A stretch of DNA of 56,742 nucleotides. Source: an uncultured Clostridia bacterium (GTDB lineage Bacteria; Bacillota; Clostridia; Christensenellales; Borkfalkiaceae). The stretch covers positions 1 through 56,742 of the forward strand of contig CANRGG010000009.1 in NCBI GenBank assembly GCA_947630115.1. Reading direction: 5' to 3'. The translations under genes and the position numbers were made by a program. Shown here piece by piece: positions 34,339-43,118 of the stretch; the first letter of the stretch is position 1; each line of letters begins with the position of its first letter. A model generated the notes under the pieces. The model was not told the origin of the DNA. It searched no databases and saw nothing but the letters and a program-made list of their open reading frames with translations.

Positions 34339-34416
34339 TTGCACTTATATAAGTGCAAGAAAATTATATCCCTTTTTTATAATACTGTCAAGTACTTTGT
34401 GCCGAAATAGGCGCAA
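34339..34416. promoter_or_regulatory. Divergent control region with two related palindromes
   Basis: A perfect 20-base palindrome, TTGCACTTAT with ATAAGTGCAA (34339-34358), lies just downstream of the minus-strand promoter TTGACA (34391-34386), 17 bases, TATAAT (34368-34363). A second, related inverted repeat TTGTGCC-N6-GGCGCAA (34397-34416) lies just upstream of the XRE start codon. The shared TTG(C/T)(A/G)C...G(T/C)GCAA arms suggest one regulator binding both. Confidence 0.65.
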
Positions 34417-34431
34417 AATAATGACAGGATC

Positions 34432-34662
34432 ATGGATATTTTAATCGAAAAGAAAGTGGGAAAGAATCTCCGAACCTTACGGGAAAGAGTTCACATGACA
34501 CAAGAAGAAGTTTCAATCAAACTTCAAATCAACGGGTGTGATATCACGCGGAGCGCTGTCGCCAAGATCGAAGTGGGGCAACGACATCTCTATCCGGATG
34601 AGATCATTCTGTTCCGGAAAATTCTTCACTGTTCCTATGAAGAGATTTTTTGCGTAGATTGA
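34432..34662 (+). CDS. Small XRE-family regulator
   Basis: The 76-aa single-domain Cro/C1 HTH protein reads VGKNLRTLRERVHMTQEEVS, then ITRSAVAKIEVGQRHLYPDE. It has no effector domain. It is divergent from the small membrane protein gene at 34055-34306, and the palindromes in the shared control region are the likely operators. A strong terminator follows. Confidence 0.82.
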   Translation: MDILIEKKVGKNLRTLRERVHMTQEEVSIKLQINGCDITRSAVAKIEVGQRHLYPDEIILFRKILHCSYEEIFCVD

Positions 34663-34697
34663 CCGACAATCTGTTGCATTCTTCTCTAAAACGCTGC

Positions 34698-34725
34698 GGC
34701 GCGGAATTTTTTCCGCGCCTTTTGC
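34698..34725 (+). terminator. Terminator of the small XRE gene
   Basis: GGCGCGGAA and TTCCGCGCC form a 9-bp stem with a TTTT loop, followed by TTTTGCATATTTTTTC. Confidence 0.85.
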
Positions 34726-34765
34726 ATATTTTTTCGTTTTTTTTCGGAAATTTTTTCGCAAACTG

Positions 34766-34812
34766 TTTACAAATCCCTTCGGCCCGTGTATAATAGTTCA
34801 AAAAGGAACTAT
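34766..34812 (+). promoter_or_regulatory. marR-type promoter with overlapping palindromic operator
   Basis: TTTACA (34766-34771), 17 bases, TATAAT (34789-34794). The perfect inverted repeat ATAGTTC-N6-GAACTAT (34793-34812) starts inside the -10 box and covers the transcription start. Autorepression by the MarR protein encoded next is likely. Confidence 0.7.
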
Positions 34813-34850
34813 CCCATTTTGAACCTTTTGAAAAAGGCAGGAAAAAAGCC

Positions 34851-35288
34851 ATGGAACAAAGAAACGAACTTTGGGAGCTTGCAAAGAACACCTTCCAGCT
34901 CAGGCGAAGGCTCGAAGAGGAGACCGGAAAAAAATTCGGGCTGCCAGCCATCGAGGTCAGCATCCTCGCCTATCTCCATCTCTATGAGGAGGACGCGACC
35001 GCGAGCGGGATCGGGCGCGAACACGGCTTCAAAAAGAACACGATCTCCGTCCATGTGGAGAATTTGGTGCAAAAAGGGTTCATCGAGCGCAAGGAGCGGT
35101 CGGGCGACCGGCGCCGGGTGGAACTTGTCCTCACGAAAACGGGAGAGACGATCGCAAAAACTTGCCTTGCAGAGCACGAAAAGCTGCGGAAAAAGCTCCT
35201 TGCCGGGCTTGACCAGGACGATTTTGCAGCTCTTCAGCGATGTTTCGACATCATCAATCGGAATGCCCGTTCGCTCCTGCAAAACTGA
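34851..35288 (+). CDS. MarR-family transcriptional regulator
   Basis: The 145-aa winged-helix dimer contains ATASGIGREHGFKKNTISVH (recognition region), VENLVQKGFIERKERSGDRRRVELVLTKTGE (wing with the typical D-R-R) and flanking dimerisation helices. It probably regulates itself and the YjdF-like membrane protein downstream. It starts about 38 bases after the palindromic operator. Confidence 0.9.
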   Translation: MEQRNELWELAKNTFQLRRRLEEETGKKFGLPAIEVSILAYLHLYEEDATASGIGREHGFKKNTISVHVENLVQKGFIERKERSGDRRRVELVLTKTGETIAKTCLAEHEKLRKKLLAGLDQDDFAALQRCFDIINRNARSLLQN

Positions 35289-35387
35289 CCTCTCGGGGCT
35301 TTCGATGAATTTGTTGTAAATGCGGTTTCGCGAAAAAGAGTGATCAAACGGCTTATTGACTCGGCATAAAATGAAAGGAGGCTGGTT

Positions 35388-36038
35388 ATGGAAAACGCAA
35401 ATGTGAAAATTCAAAAAACAAACGAATCGTTTCAAGAATATTTGCCCGCGTTCATCACGCTGATCCCGACGATCATCGTCACGATCCTCTATGCGACGCT
35501 CAACCAGGATCAACACCTCAGCACCTATCTTGCCCTTCTCGTGATCGCGCCGACCCCCTTTGCGATCATCTGGGTCAACCGGAAATTTGAGCTCAATCTT
35601 CCCAAAATTCTCATCATACTCATGTGCACGCATGCGGTGATGTCCGTCGACATGGGCACGACGCTGGGGCTCTATTGGCGGGTGCGTTGGTGGGATACCC
35701 TCGTGCACGGCTATTTCGGGTTCCTGGCCTGCATGACGCTATACTTCCTCTATTTCCGCTTCCGCGACGGCAAGCCGAAATTTGTCGAATATCTTGTCAT
35801 GCTGCTGCTTGTCGTCTCGTTTGCGGCGATCTGGGAAGTCTACGAATTTTTCGCGAGCATGATCTTCCGCAGCGACATGCAGGACGTCGCCTATCAGCTG
35901 GAGCAAGGGATCAACCCGCTCACGGACACGGTGGTGGATATTCTGATCGCGACGGTGGGCGCGCTCGTGTTTTTGATCGGGCATTGGATCCGGTTAAAGG
36001 TCGAACAGCGGAAAATACGGAAAATAACCGAAAAATAA
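35388..36038 (+). CDS. YjdF/DUF2238-like membrane protein
   Basis: The 216-aa protein has about five to six helices. The conserved polar pattern of the family is visible: RWWDTLVHGYFGFLACM, then AAIWEVYEFFASMIF, then LTDTVVDILIATVGALVF. Function is unknown. AAAGGAGG precedes the ATG. It lies 99 bases after the MarR gene on the same strand, making it a candidate regulon member. Confidence 0.8.
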   Translation: MENANVKIQKTNESFQEYLPAFITLIPTIIVTILYATLNQDQHLSTYLALLVIAPTPFAIIWVNRKFELNLPKILIILMCTHAVMSVDMGTTLGLYWRVRWWDTLVHGYFGFLACMTLYFLYFRFRDGKPKFVEYLVMLLLVVSFAAIWEVYEFFASMIFRSDMQDVAYQLEQGINPLTDTVVDILIATVGALVFLIGHWIRLKVEQRKIRKITEK

Positions 36039-36052
36039 AAAACAAGAAAACG

Positions 36053-36086
36053 AAAATATCTCCGCAGAAAACTGCGGAGATATTTT
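36053..36086. terminator. Bidirectional terminator at the 3' end of the split collagen-like gene
   Basis: A perfect 15-bp stem (AAAATATCTCCGCAG and complement, AAAA loop). It ends the YjdF-like gene on the plus strand and the collagen-like gene on the minus strand, whose stop codon is at 36100-36098. Confidence 0.9.
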
Positions 36087-36097
36087 TTGCCCTGTTG

Positions 36098-36409
36098 TCA
36101 GGTGGTTTGCAGAATATTTGCGGCGCGAAGGCTTGCAAGAAGCTGGTTCAGCGTCGCAGCGACGGTCTGCGGGGTCGCGCCTCCGGTAGCGTCGGTATTC
36201 TCCACGGCGGCAGCGGGGGTGAAAACGGCGTCGGCGCCGGTTTCGCCGCGGGGAATCGTGAAGTTGAGCACGAGATTATCAGCGGTACCGCCGGTGGTTA
36301 CGGCAGCGGGGCCTTCGGGGCCGGTGGTGGTGACGGTGCCGACGGTGACCGTCGGCGTGACGCCGTCAACGCCTGCGGGGCCGGTGGGCCCGGTGGGACC
36401 TGTAGCGCG
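36098..36409 (-). pseudogene. 3' piece of the split collagen-like (BclA-type) gene
   Basis: Read on the minus strand, the frame opens abruptly as [18 protein letters not shown]. It then leaves the Gly-X-Y repeat and gives the typical clostridial exosporium C-terminal domain: ADNLVLNFTIPRGETGAD, then FTPAAAVENTDATGG, then TVAATLNQLLASLRAANIL and stop. An in-frame TAA and the end of element II lie immediately upstream, so it has no start of its own. It joins in frame to the middle piece at 51011-51093. Confidence 0.88.
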
Positions 36410-36430
36410 TGTGCGTTAAGGGATTTTAAT
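36398..36430 (-). other. attL-like left end of element II
   Basis: Collagen sequence up to about 36405 meets TGTGCGTTAAGGGATTTT (36410-36427). This matches the left end of element I (TGTAACTTATGGGATACT) at 11 of 18 positions. The crossover candidate is TGTG at 36410-36413, repeated at 51011-51014. Confidence 0.65.
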
Positions 36431-39400
36431 TTCCCGTTGTGCCCGCGCTGAGGCTTTGATCAAGTTTTGCTTTCTCCTTGTCGGAGAGGGCGTCTTGAAT
36501 ATACTCGTTGGCGCAAGTGCCGTCGGGCCATTTGACGTTGATGAGAGATTTTTTGAGGGCTTTGATATGGTCTGGTTCGCGGTTCCCGATAACGGGATAC
36601 AAATCCAAGTCGCGATAGACCTTCTGCATATGCCAGAGGATATGATCGGTATTCTTCTCGAGCTTTCCGTCTTTTATCGTCTTGTATTGGCAAAGCACGC
36701 GGATATCGCGTTGATTGGAGAACAAGTTCTGCATATTGCGTGTGTCATAATATTTGCTGTTTTCGCTTTTCTGGCCGCCATCCAAATCGGCGGTTTCTTT
36801 GTAGACCATGACGCTGAACATCCCCAAGAGCTCGATATATTCGAATTTTTTTACATCTTCTTCTGGCGCTGTGGTGTATTCGTTGCCATTCCAATACTTC
36901 GTCGGCTTATTCTTGCCAACGGACGGGAACGCAAACAAAACCATATTGACGAAGCGGCTTTGTGCTTGTTTATAGCCCTCATAGTCGGAATTTTTATTTC
37001 CGAACCATTCCATATATGCGTCAGCCCCACCGTATTGTAGCAACGTATCTGTCGTTAGAAAGCTTTTCGCCATGCTTGCGCCCGCGCCATTTAATAATCC
37101 AACGCCCTCCGCCATCTTTTCAGGATAATAATAGTTGAGAACATCTAAAAATCCCTTAACGTTGACAGTTTGATTGGTTCCTGATTCCAGCGAAATACCT
37201 TTCAAACATTCCGACATGACAACATTTTCAAGGTAACTATTTTGATTGTTTCCATAAAGCTGTAATGCGGCACTTGCCACGCAACGCAAAATGGAATTTT
37301 TTATATAGATTTTCCCGCCACTCGGATTCATTTTGCTGTAATATTGAATATCCGAATAATAGATCCCTTTGATTTTATATAAAAGTTTCGTCGTGGTAGG
37401 ACGGATTTCCGTGGTATCGTTATGTCCTTTCAACTTTACATTATAGATTGTGCCAAAATCTGTCCCATTGCCCGTGTTTTCTAACTTGTTATTTAATTTA
37501 TCGTCGGTAATCTTGTCGTTCAGTACCTTCAAATTGACTTGATAACCGTTACCATAAAGCACTTCTTTGGTGATTTTCGTATCGTTATGTGAAGTCACAT
37601 CCGTCGGCTTCAAAATCAAATTGTCTGGGATAGTTTTCGCCGTGTCTCCGGTGATTTCGCCGTCGCCGTACAAATTATTGTGCAAAACGACCTTTCGATG
37701 GCTGGCGTTGCAATATCCGTCCGCGTCGAATACGTTCACAAGATCTTTCTCTTCCAACACGTTGAAATTAAAATGCGTGTTTACCTCGCTCTCCTTCGCG
37801 CCGTCCCCCGCCTCAACTCTCAAATACGTATAAGCATTTTCCGACGGCTTGAAATCTCTGCCGCTTTTATCATCTTGCGCCTGCGGGACCGCCGTCCAGC
37901 CCTCCTTCTCGCCGAAGTTGCCAAAATAATCGTTCTGAACGTCCGTCTCCGAAAGCCCGCCGAAATCCCCAAAATATATATGCGCATAGCCTGCTTCCGC
38001 AAATACGTCGATCCACGTCACGCGCTTTCCGCTTTCTGCGAATTTTCCGCCCTGCGCAATGACTTTGCCGTCTTTATCTTTCAGCGTGGAACAGTTCTTG
38101 CCGTTTTCAGCGGTGCTTTCTTCGATCGTGTAAATTTCGTCCCCGACGATGACTTTATTCCCCCGCTGCCGCGAAACGGGCGTCTCTACTTTCTTGCCGT
38201 TTTCCGTGACGCGCGTCAAATCCCAGATGATCGCCGCCGGATCGCCGGTTTTGGTGGTGTCCGTGACGTCGGTGAGCGTTTTGATCGGCACGCGGAAATA
38301 ATCGACTTTTTCGTTGTTATAATAGCTCTGCTTTGCGAACACCCGCACCTGCTGATAGCCGAGATAGACGTTGCTCGGGTTGGTGTTGTCGAAGTCCTCC
38401 ATTTCCACGCGCACGAAATCTGCGCAGTTGAAAATCAGCGTGACTTTCTTCTCTCCGCAGGTGAACGTGAACTCTTCGTCGATGAAATAGGTCTTGTCTT
38501 GCGGGATCGTCACCGTGAGTTTCAGCGTGTCCGCACTGACATTATAGCTCCAATCGCTTTGACCGTTATTCATATGCTCGAGCTTGAAGAACTTTTCCAT
38601 CTCCGCCTGCTCGAAGCCGCCGAGATTGTTTTGAAGTTCGGGCTTTTCGATCACGATGTCGAAATGCCCCTGGATCGCCTTCGGGAAAGAGAATTCGAAC
38701 GTTTTGGGCTCTTCTTTTACCTCAAACTGATCGAGCTTAACGACCTTTTCATTCTCGGGATATTCGATGTGATATTTGAGATCAAGAGATTCCAGCTCGA
38801 GCTTTTGGATGTTCAACTTGATCTCCGCCTTGCCGCTCTTGATCGTGACGCTCTTGCGCCCGTCGAGCACGATCGAAAGGTTGCAAACTTTGCCGCCCGT
38901 CAGCGTCTCGTCGTACCACGCGCCGTCGTCGAACGAATAGGAGACCTTCGTGTCGGTGATCGTCTCTTTGTCCTCGCGCCCGACAAACACCGCCAATTTG
39001 AGCGGCGAAAGAAGGGTCGTATATTCTGTGTCTTTATTGAGAACGGTATCGCCGAATTTCACCTCGATCGTGTGTGCGACGACCAGAACTTTGACGGCGA
39101 AGGTATATTCCTGTCCCGCGACGGAAAGAACCGTCGTCTCCGATCCGCCCTCTTTGGCGGTCAGTGTGATCTTTGCCGTGCCATTTTCCAAAAGTTCGAT
39201 CTCAAAATCGAACTTCATCTCGGCGGAAAAGCCGATCGCCTCCTTCGTCAGCGTAAAGTCGGCGGGCGTCGCCGTGTTGGCGTCGACAAGAAGCACGATC
39301 TTGTCGCCGATGTCGCCGAAATCGAGCGCCGTCGTTTCCTTGGGGTTGAGTTCTGCGTCTTGGAGGGTGACCTTCGGGGGCAGAAGAAGGTTGCCGTGGG

Positions 39401-41504
39401 TGGTTTTGAGCTTGCAGTTTGCAAAGGCGCAGACCTCCTTGTCCGTCGCCTTCCGCGCCTCCGCGTCGTAAACGACCTGCGCCAAGACCGTCGCCTCGTT
39501 CTCGCCGGTCTCGAAGATTTTGCTTGATTTGCCCGTAAATTTTCCGTTTTTGTATTCGATCTCCGTCTCGACGCCGTCCAAGACCAGCTTTTTGCCGGCC
39601 ATCGCGTCCTCGCTCGTCTCGATCGTGACCGTATAGTCGAAGCGATCCTTCGACGTCGTATGGTTGTTGTCGAAACTGAAGGAGATCGCGCTGTCCGAGA
39701 CCGCCTTGTTGACGTAGATGTGGAGTTTGCCCGCCTGCGCCGAGACGAGGGAAACGCCGCTCCCGTTCTGCGCCGGCTCGAACGTGACGGTGACAGTCGC
39801 AAATCCGCCCTTCTGCGGCACCAGACGGACGCCCGCGCTGCTCTCATCGACCGAGACGATCTCGGGATGATCGGAAACGCACTTTGCCGTCGTCCCTTCG
39901 GGCGCGGTGATCGAAAGCACGCCCGTCTCCTTGGTCCCGTTCCGTTTCAGGGAGAGGGAAACCTCGCGCTCGGTCGCGCTGTCGACGGGAATATCCGTCT
40001 CGCTGTCCTTGGGCTCGACGTGGGTGACGCTGAGGGTGGACTGCGCGGTCACGTTTCCGTTCCCGTCCTTTGCCGTCGCGATGACTTTCACCGTGTATTC
40101 GCCCTCTTTCTCAAAGACAAGGGTCGAGCCGTTTTTGATATACGCGTCGCCTTCGATCTCGAAGCTCAACGTATCGGTGTGGTTTTTGGGCGAAGTCAGA
40201 ACGCCGATCCCGTCCCGGACGTTCCCTTCGCCGAAGCTGAGCGCGTCGTCCGTCGTCAAGCCGCCGACCTTCTGCCCGTCCGAAACGAACGAAATGCTCT
40301 TTGCGTTCCTCGTGATCGTGACGTTGCAGATGTCCGTGACGAATTCTTTGACGGCGGCGCTGTCGTAGTCGTATTTGTTGGCGCGGATCGTGACGGTGAT
40401 CGTCCCGAGCTCCTTCTCTTCCCCGACGTCGTTCAAGAAAAATTCCTCTTTGTTCTTGTCGAAGGAGAGGATCCCGGCCTTTGTGAAGGTCACGTCCAAG
40501 ATCTCGCGATAGGAGCCCTCGAGCACTTTCTTCAAAACGATGTCCGAAAGCGCCTTTCCGGCAAATGTGTCATAATCGAATTGGTAGGCCGTCTTTTCAA
40601 ACAGCGCGCCCATGAAATAGCCGTTCGTGCAGTTATAGCGGACCGAAACGCTGTCGCTGTGCGCCCTGCCGTCCGTCGCCGTCGCGGTGATCGTCACAAC
40701 GCCCGCCTTCAAAAAGACGATGTTCCCCTTTTCGTCGACCCGGGCGACCTCTTCGTCCGAAGAGGCGTACGAGACGGTGTAGGTCGCATTCTCGGGGGTG
40801 GAAGTCAGGCGCGGGAAGGAAGCCGTCTCCGCCGCAGTGACGACGGAAGGATATTCCGCCGAAATGCTCTGGATCGGTTCGTGGCAGCGGATCTCGACGG
40901 TGTCGGTGATCTCCGGCTTTTCGACCGAGGAGACGGTCACGGTGACGACCCCGGCGCCCTTGCAGATAACGTCCCCGCTCTCCGAAACGGAGAGAACGGA
41001 CTCGTCGGAGGAGGTCCAGACCACCTGCTTGTTGTTCGCCTCATAGGGCAGAATGTCCACGAGCAGGCGAAGCGGCTCGTCGCCGCGGTAAAGATCGTTC
41101 TCGAATTCCCGGATCCTGAGCGCATGCACGGTGTTGTCGGTGACGAGCACCCTGCGCTTTGCGGTCGCCGCCTTGTTCTCAATGCTCGAAACGGTCACGA
41201 ACGTCTCGCCGAAATAATTGGCGGTCACGACGCCGTTTCCGTCCACCGAGCAAATGCTCTCGTCCTCGACGGAATAGACAAGGTCGCGGTTGTCCGCTTT
41301 GAGCGGGAACACATTGACGTCCACCTGCTGGGCGGGCGGCGCGTCCTCGTCCTTCATGACGAGAATGAGCGTCGCGTTCTCGACGAATTCCACCTTCTCG
41401 ACATAAATGTGGGTGACAATGCTCAAAATCGCCCCGCTCACCAGCATGATCGCAAGGATCAGAAGCGGCATCAGAATGATGGTAGAGATCATTAACTTTT
41501 TCAT
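36426..41504 (-). CDS. Giant Ig-like (BIG2) surface protein with C-terminal beta-helix-like region
   Basis: The 1692-aa protein starts with an uncleaved-looking signal/anchor helix (MISTIILMPLLILAIMLVSG). The first 300 residues hold three bacterial Ig-like group 2 domains (VYSVEDESICSVDGNGVVTA, VVWTSSDESVLSVSESGDV and ASSDEEVARVDEKGNIVF). More beta-sandwich repeats follow to about residue 1200. The segment about 1270-1500 is Asn/Gly-rich with short strands (KIYIKNSILRCVASAALQLY), resembling a right-handed beta-helix. There is no LPXTG. It follows the ABC permease by 12 bases, so the three genes form an operon. Lower GC at its 3' end suggests a patchwork origin. Confidence 0.8.
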   Translation of the reverse strand: MKKLMISTIILMPLLILAIMLVSGAILSIVTHIYVEKVEFVENATLILVMKDEDAPPAQQVDVNVFPLKADNRDLVYSVEDESICSVDGNGVVTANYFGETFVTVSSIENKAATAKRRVLVTDNTVHALRIREFENDLYRGDEPLRLLVDILPYEANNKQVVWTSSDESVLSVSESGDVICKGAGVVTVTVSSVEKPEITDTVEIRCHEPIQSISAEYPSVVTAAETASFPRLTSTPENATYTVSYASSDEEVARVDEKGNIVFLKAGVVTITATATDGRAHSDSVSVRYNCTNGYFMGALFEKTAYQFDYDTFAGKALSDIVLKKVLEGSYREILDVTFTKAGILSFDKNKEEFFLNDVGEEKELGTITVTIRANKYDYDSAAVKEFVTDICNVTITRNAKSISFVSDGQKVGGLTTDDALSFGEGNVRDGIGVLTSPKNHTDTLSFEIEGDAYIKNGSTLVFEKEGEYTVKVIATAKDGNGNVTAQSTLSVTHVEPKDSETDIPVDSATEREVSLSLKRNGTKETGVLSITAPEGTTAKCVSDHPEIVSVDESSAGVRLVPQKGGFATVTVTFEPAQNGSGVSLVSAQAGKLHIYVNKAVSDSAISFSFDNNHTTSKDRFDYTVTIETSEDAMAGKKLVLDGVETEIEYKNGKFTGKSSKIFETGENEATVLAQVVYDAEARKATDKEVCAFANCKLKTTHGNLLLPPKVTLQDAELNPKETTALDFGDIGDKIVLLVDANTATPADFTLTKEAIGFSAEMKFDFEIELLENGTAKITLTAKEGGSETTVLSVAGQEYTFAVKVLVVAHTIEVKFGDTVLNKDTEYTTLLSPLKLAVFVGREDKETITDTKVSYSFDDGAWYDETLTGGKVCNLSIVLDGRKSVTIKSGKAEIKLNIQKLELESLDLKYHIEYPENEKVVKLDQFEVKEEPKTFEFSFPKAIQGHFDIVIEKPELQNNLGGFEQAEMEKFFKLEHMNNGQSDWSYNVSADTLKLTVTIPQDKTYFIDEEFTFTCGEKKVTLIFNCADFVRVEMEDFDNTNPSNVYLGYQQVRVFAKQSYYNNEKVDYFRVPIKTLTDVTDTTKTGDPAAIIWDLTRVTENGKKVETPVSRQRGNKVIVGDEIYTIEESTAENGKNCSTLKDKDGKVIAQGGKFAESGKRVTWIDVFAEAGYAHIYFGDFGGLSETDVQNDYFGNFGEKEGWTAVPQAQDDKSGRDFKPSENAYTYLRVEAGDGAKESEVNTHFNFNVLEEKDLVNVFDADGYCNASHRKVVLHNNLYGDGEITGDTAKTIPDNLILKPTDVTSHNDTKITKEVLYGNGYQVNLKVLNDKITDDKLNNKLENTGNGTDFGTIYNVKLKGHNDTTEIRPTTTKLLYKIKGIYYSDIQYYSKMNPSGGKIYIKNSILRCVASAALQLYGNNQNSYLENVVMSECLKGISLESGTNQTVNVKGFLDVLNYYYPEKMAEGVGLLNGAGASMAKSFLTTDTLLQYGGADAYMEWFGNKNSDYEGYKQAQSRFVNMVLFAFPSVGKNKPTKYWNGNEYTTAPEEDVKKFEYIELLGMFSVMVYKETADLDGGQKSENSKYYDTRNMQNLFSNQRDIRVLCQYKTIKDGKLEKNTDHILWHMQKVYRDLDLYPVIGNREPDHIKALKKSLINVKWPDGTCANEYIQDALSDKEKAKLDQSLSAGTTGN

Positions 41505-41516
41505 CGGATTACCCCC

Positions 41517-43118
41517 TTAAGCCTCGATTTTACGATACTTCTTATCGACTGTGAACCAATAGACCAGAAAATTGACGGCGGCATATACCGCGGATACGGA
41601 CAGCGCGACGAGATAGGCGAGCGCCTTGCCGTTTTCATAGATCTTGGGAAAGATGATACAACATGCACCCAGGCCCCCTGCGATCACCAGCCCGATGAGG
41701 AGCATGTAGGTGATGTTGATCTCCTCGGCTTCACCGTTCGCCTTGGGTTTTAAGTTGGGATTTACAAGATTCAGATTGATCCCGTTGAACACGAGCCCCG
41801 CCGCAAGCAAGAGCTGGGAGCCGATCAGAACGCCCATGTCCGCCGGGGTGATAAATTCCAGCGCCGCGATCACCGCCGCGCTGATGAGCAGGGCGACCGC
41901 GCTGACACCGATGTTCAGAAACCCCTTGATGAGCAGCTGTCTGCGATACGGCACGGGCACAAGTTTCGTGATGTAGAAATTTTTCCCCTCGACGCTCAAA
42001 ACCGTCGCCGTGAAGGAGGAGATCATCGCCATAAAGACGGCGACGACCAGAACGGACGCGCCGAAGTTGATCCCCATGCCCACGTCGGCAATGCCGACCG
42101 TCGTCACGAGACGGTTGCAGAAGAACACCATGACGGGCGTCGAGATCGCGACGCCCAAATAAAAATAGGAATAGGTCTTTGTCCGCAGGATCTCCCGGAA
42201 GGTAAAGCGGAAGAGCGCCCGCCCGCCGGAAAGATCGTCGATCTTCGTCCGTTTTGCGGAAAGCCCGTTCCCGCAGTCGAGCGCCTTTCTGCGGAGCTCG
42301 GCGCAGACGATCTTCGAAAGCGCCACTCCGCCCGCGATCAACGCCGCGCCCCCGAGCACCCAGACGCCGAGCCCGAGCCAGAACCGCTCGAAAAAGACGA
42401 TGCTGCCGAGATAAAAGACGGGGTTGAAATAGCTGTCCATCCCCGAGAGCAGCGCCTCCCAGATCTCGAGGGTGCCCTCCTCCCAATTCCGGTGGATGAA
42501 GAACTCCGCAAGCACCGAAAGGAGATAGGAATATAAAAGGAAAGCGCCCACGAGCACAAGGACGAAGCAGACAAGCCGGACGATCCCGTGTCTTTCGAGC
42601 GTCGAGACGACGAAATTCGCGGGGATCGCGAGAAATATCGAAAGCCCGAAGGGAACGAGCGGCATGAGCACCGTCCCGAGCAGCATGCCGAACACAAAGG
42701 CGACGGAAAAGCAGTTCATCGCGATGCCGAAGGCGATCATGACGGGCAGAAGGAGCATGGCCGAGTAAAGGCACAGGTCGATGTAGTTCAAAATGAGATA
42801 GGAGACGAACAGGTGAAACGGGCTGATGGGAAAACGCGCCGCGATCAGAAGATCGGCGGGTCGGAAGAGCCGCTTCATCTGCATGCCCGTCGCCGCGACC
42901 GTAAGCCCCGCCGCGATCAGGGTGAGATAGAACACGCCGAGCCGCTTGGGCGAGACCGAAATGCTCCTCTTGAGCACATAGGAAAGGGTAAAGACTAGGG
43001 CAAGCGCAAGGACTACTGCAAAAAATGCGGCGATCGCCGTCATGACCGCGCTCGCTTTATTGTTGTTTCGGTTGAGCCCCCATTTCAGTTTGAGCTGCAG
43101 CCGGATAAATTCACGCAT
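41517..43118 (-). CDS. ABC transporter permease
   Basis: The 533-aa membrane protein has about twelve hydrophobic segments, for example AAFFAVVLALALVFTLSYVL, LLLPVMIAFGIAMNCFSVAF and LVLVGAFLLYSYLL. It has the general look of ABC-2-type exporter or lipid-linked permeases (two six-helix halves). It overlaps the ATPase gene by eight bases and precedes the Ig-like surface protein by 12 bases. The ATPase and permease probably form an exporter or stress-response complex. The cargo is unknown; the surface protein, carrying its own signal, is unlikely to be it. Confidence 0.8.
   Translation of the reverse strand: MREFIRLQLKLKWGLNRNNNKASAVMTAIAAFFAVVLALALVFTLSYVLKRSISVSPKRLGVFYLTLIAAGLTVAATGMQMKRLFRPADLLIAARFPISPFHLFVSYLILNYIDLCLYSAMLLLPVMIAFGIAMNCFSVAFVFGMLLGTVLMPLVPFGLSIFLAIPANFVVSTLERHGIVRLVCFVLVLVGAFLLYSYLLSVLAEFFIHRNWEEGTLEIWEALLSGMDSYFNPVFYLGSIVFFERFWLGLGVWVLGGAALIAGGVALSKIVCAELRRKALDCGNGLSAKRTKIDDLSGGRALFRFTFREILRTKTYSYFYLGVAISTPVMVFFCNRLVTTVGIADVGMGINFGASVLVVAVFMAMISSFTATVLSVEGKNFYITKLVPVPYRRQLLIKGFLNIGVSAVALLISAAVIAALEFITPADMGVLIGSQLLLAAGLVFNGINLNLVNPNLKPKANGEAEEINITYMLLIGLVIAGGLGACCIIFPKIYENGKALAYLVALSVSAVYAAVNFLVYWFTVDKKYRKIEA

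Noticed and set aside
36087-36419. Plus-strand frame of 110 codons over the collagen 3' piece
   Set aside because: Low-complexity Val/Pro-rich shadow of the minus-strand collagen-like sequence.
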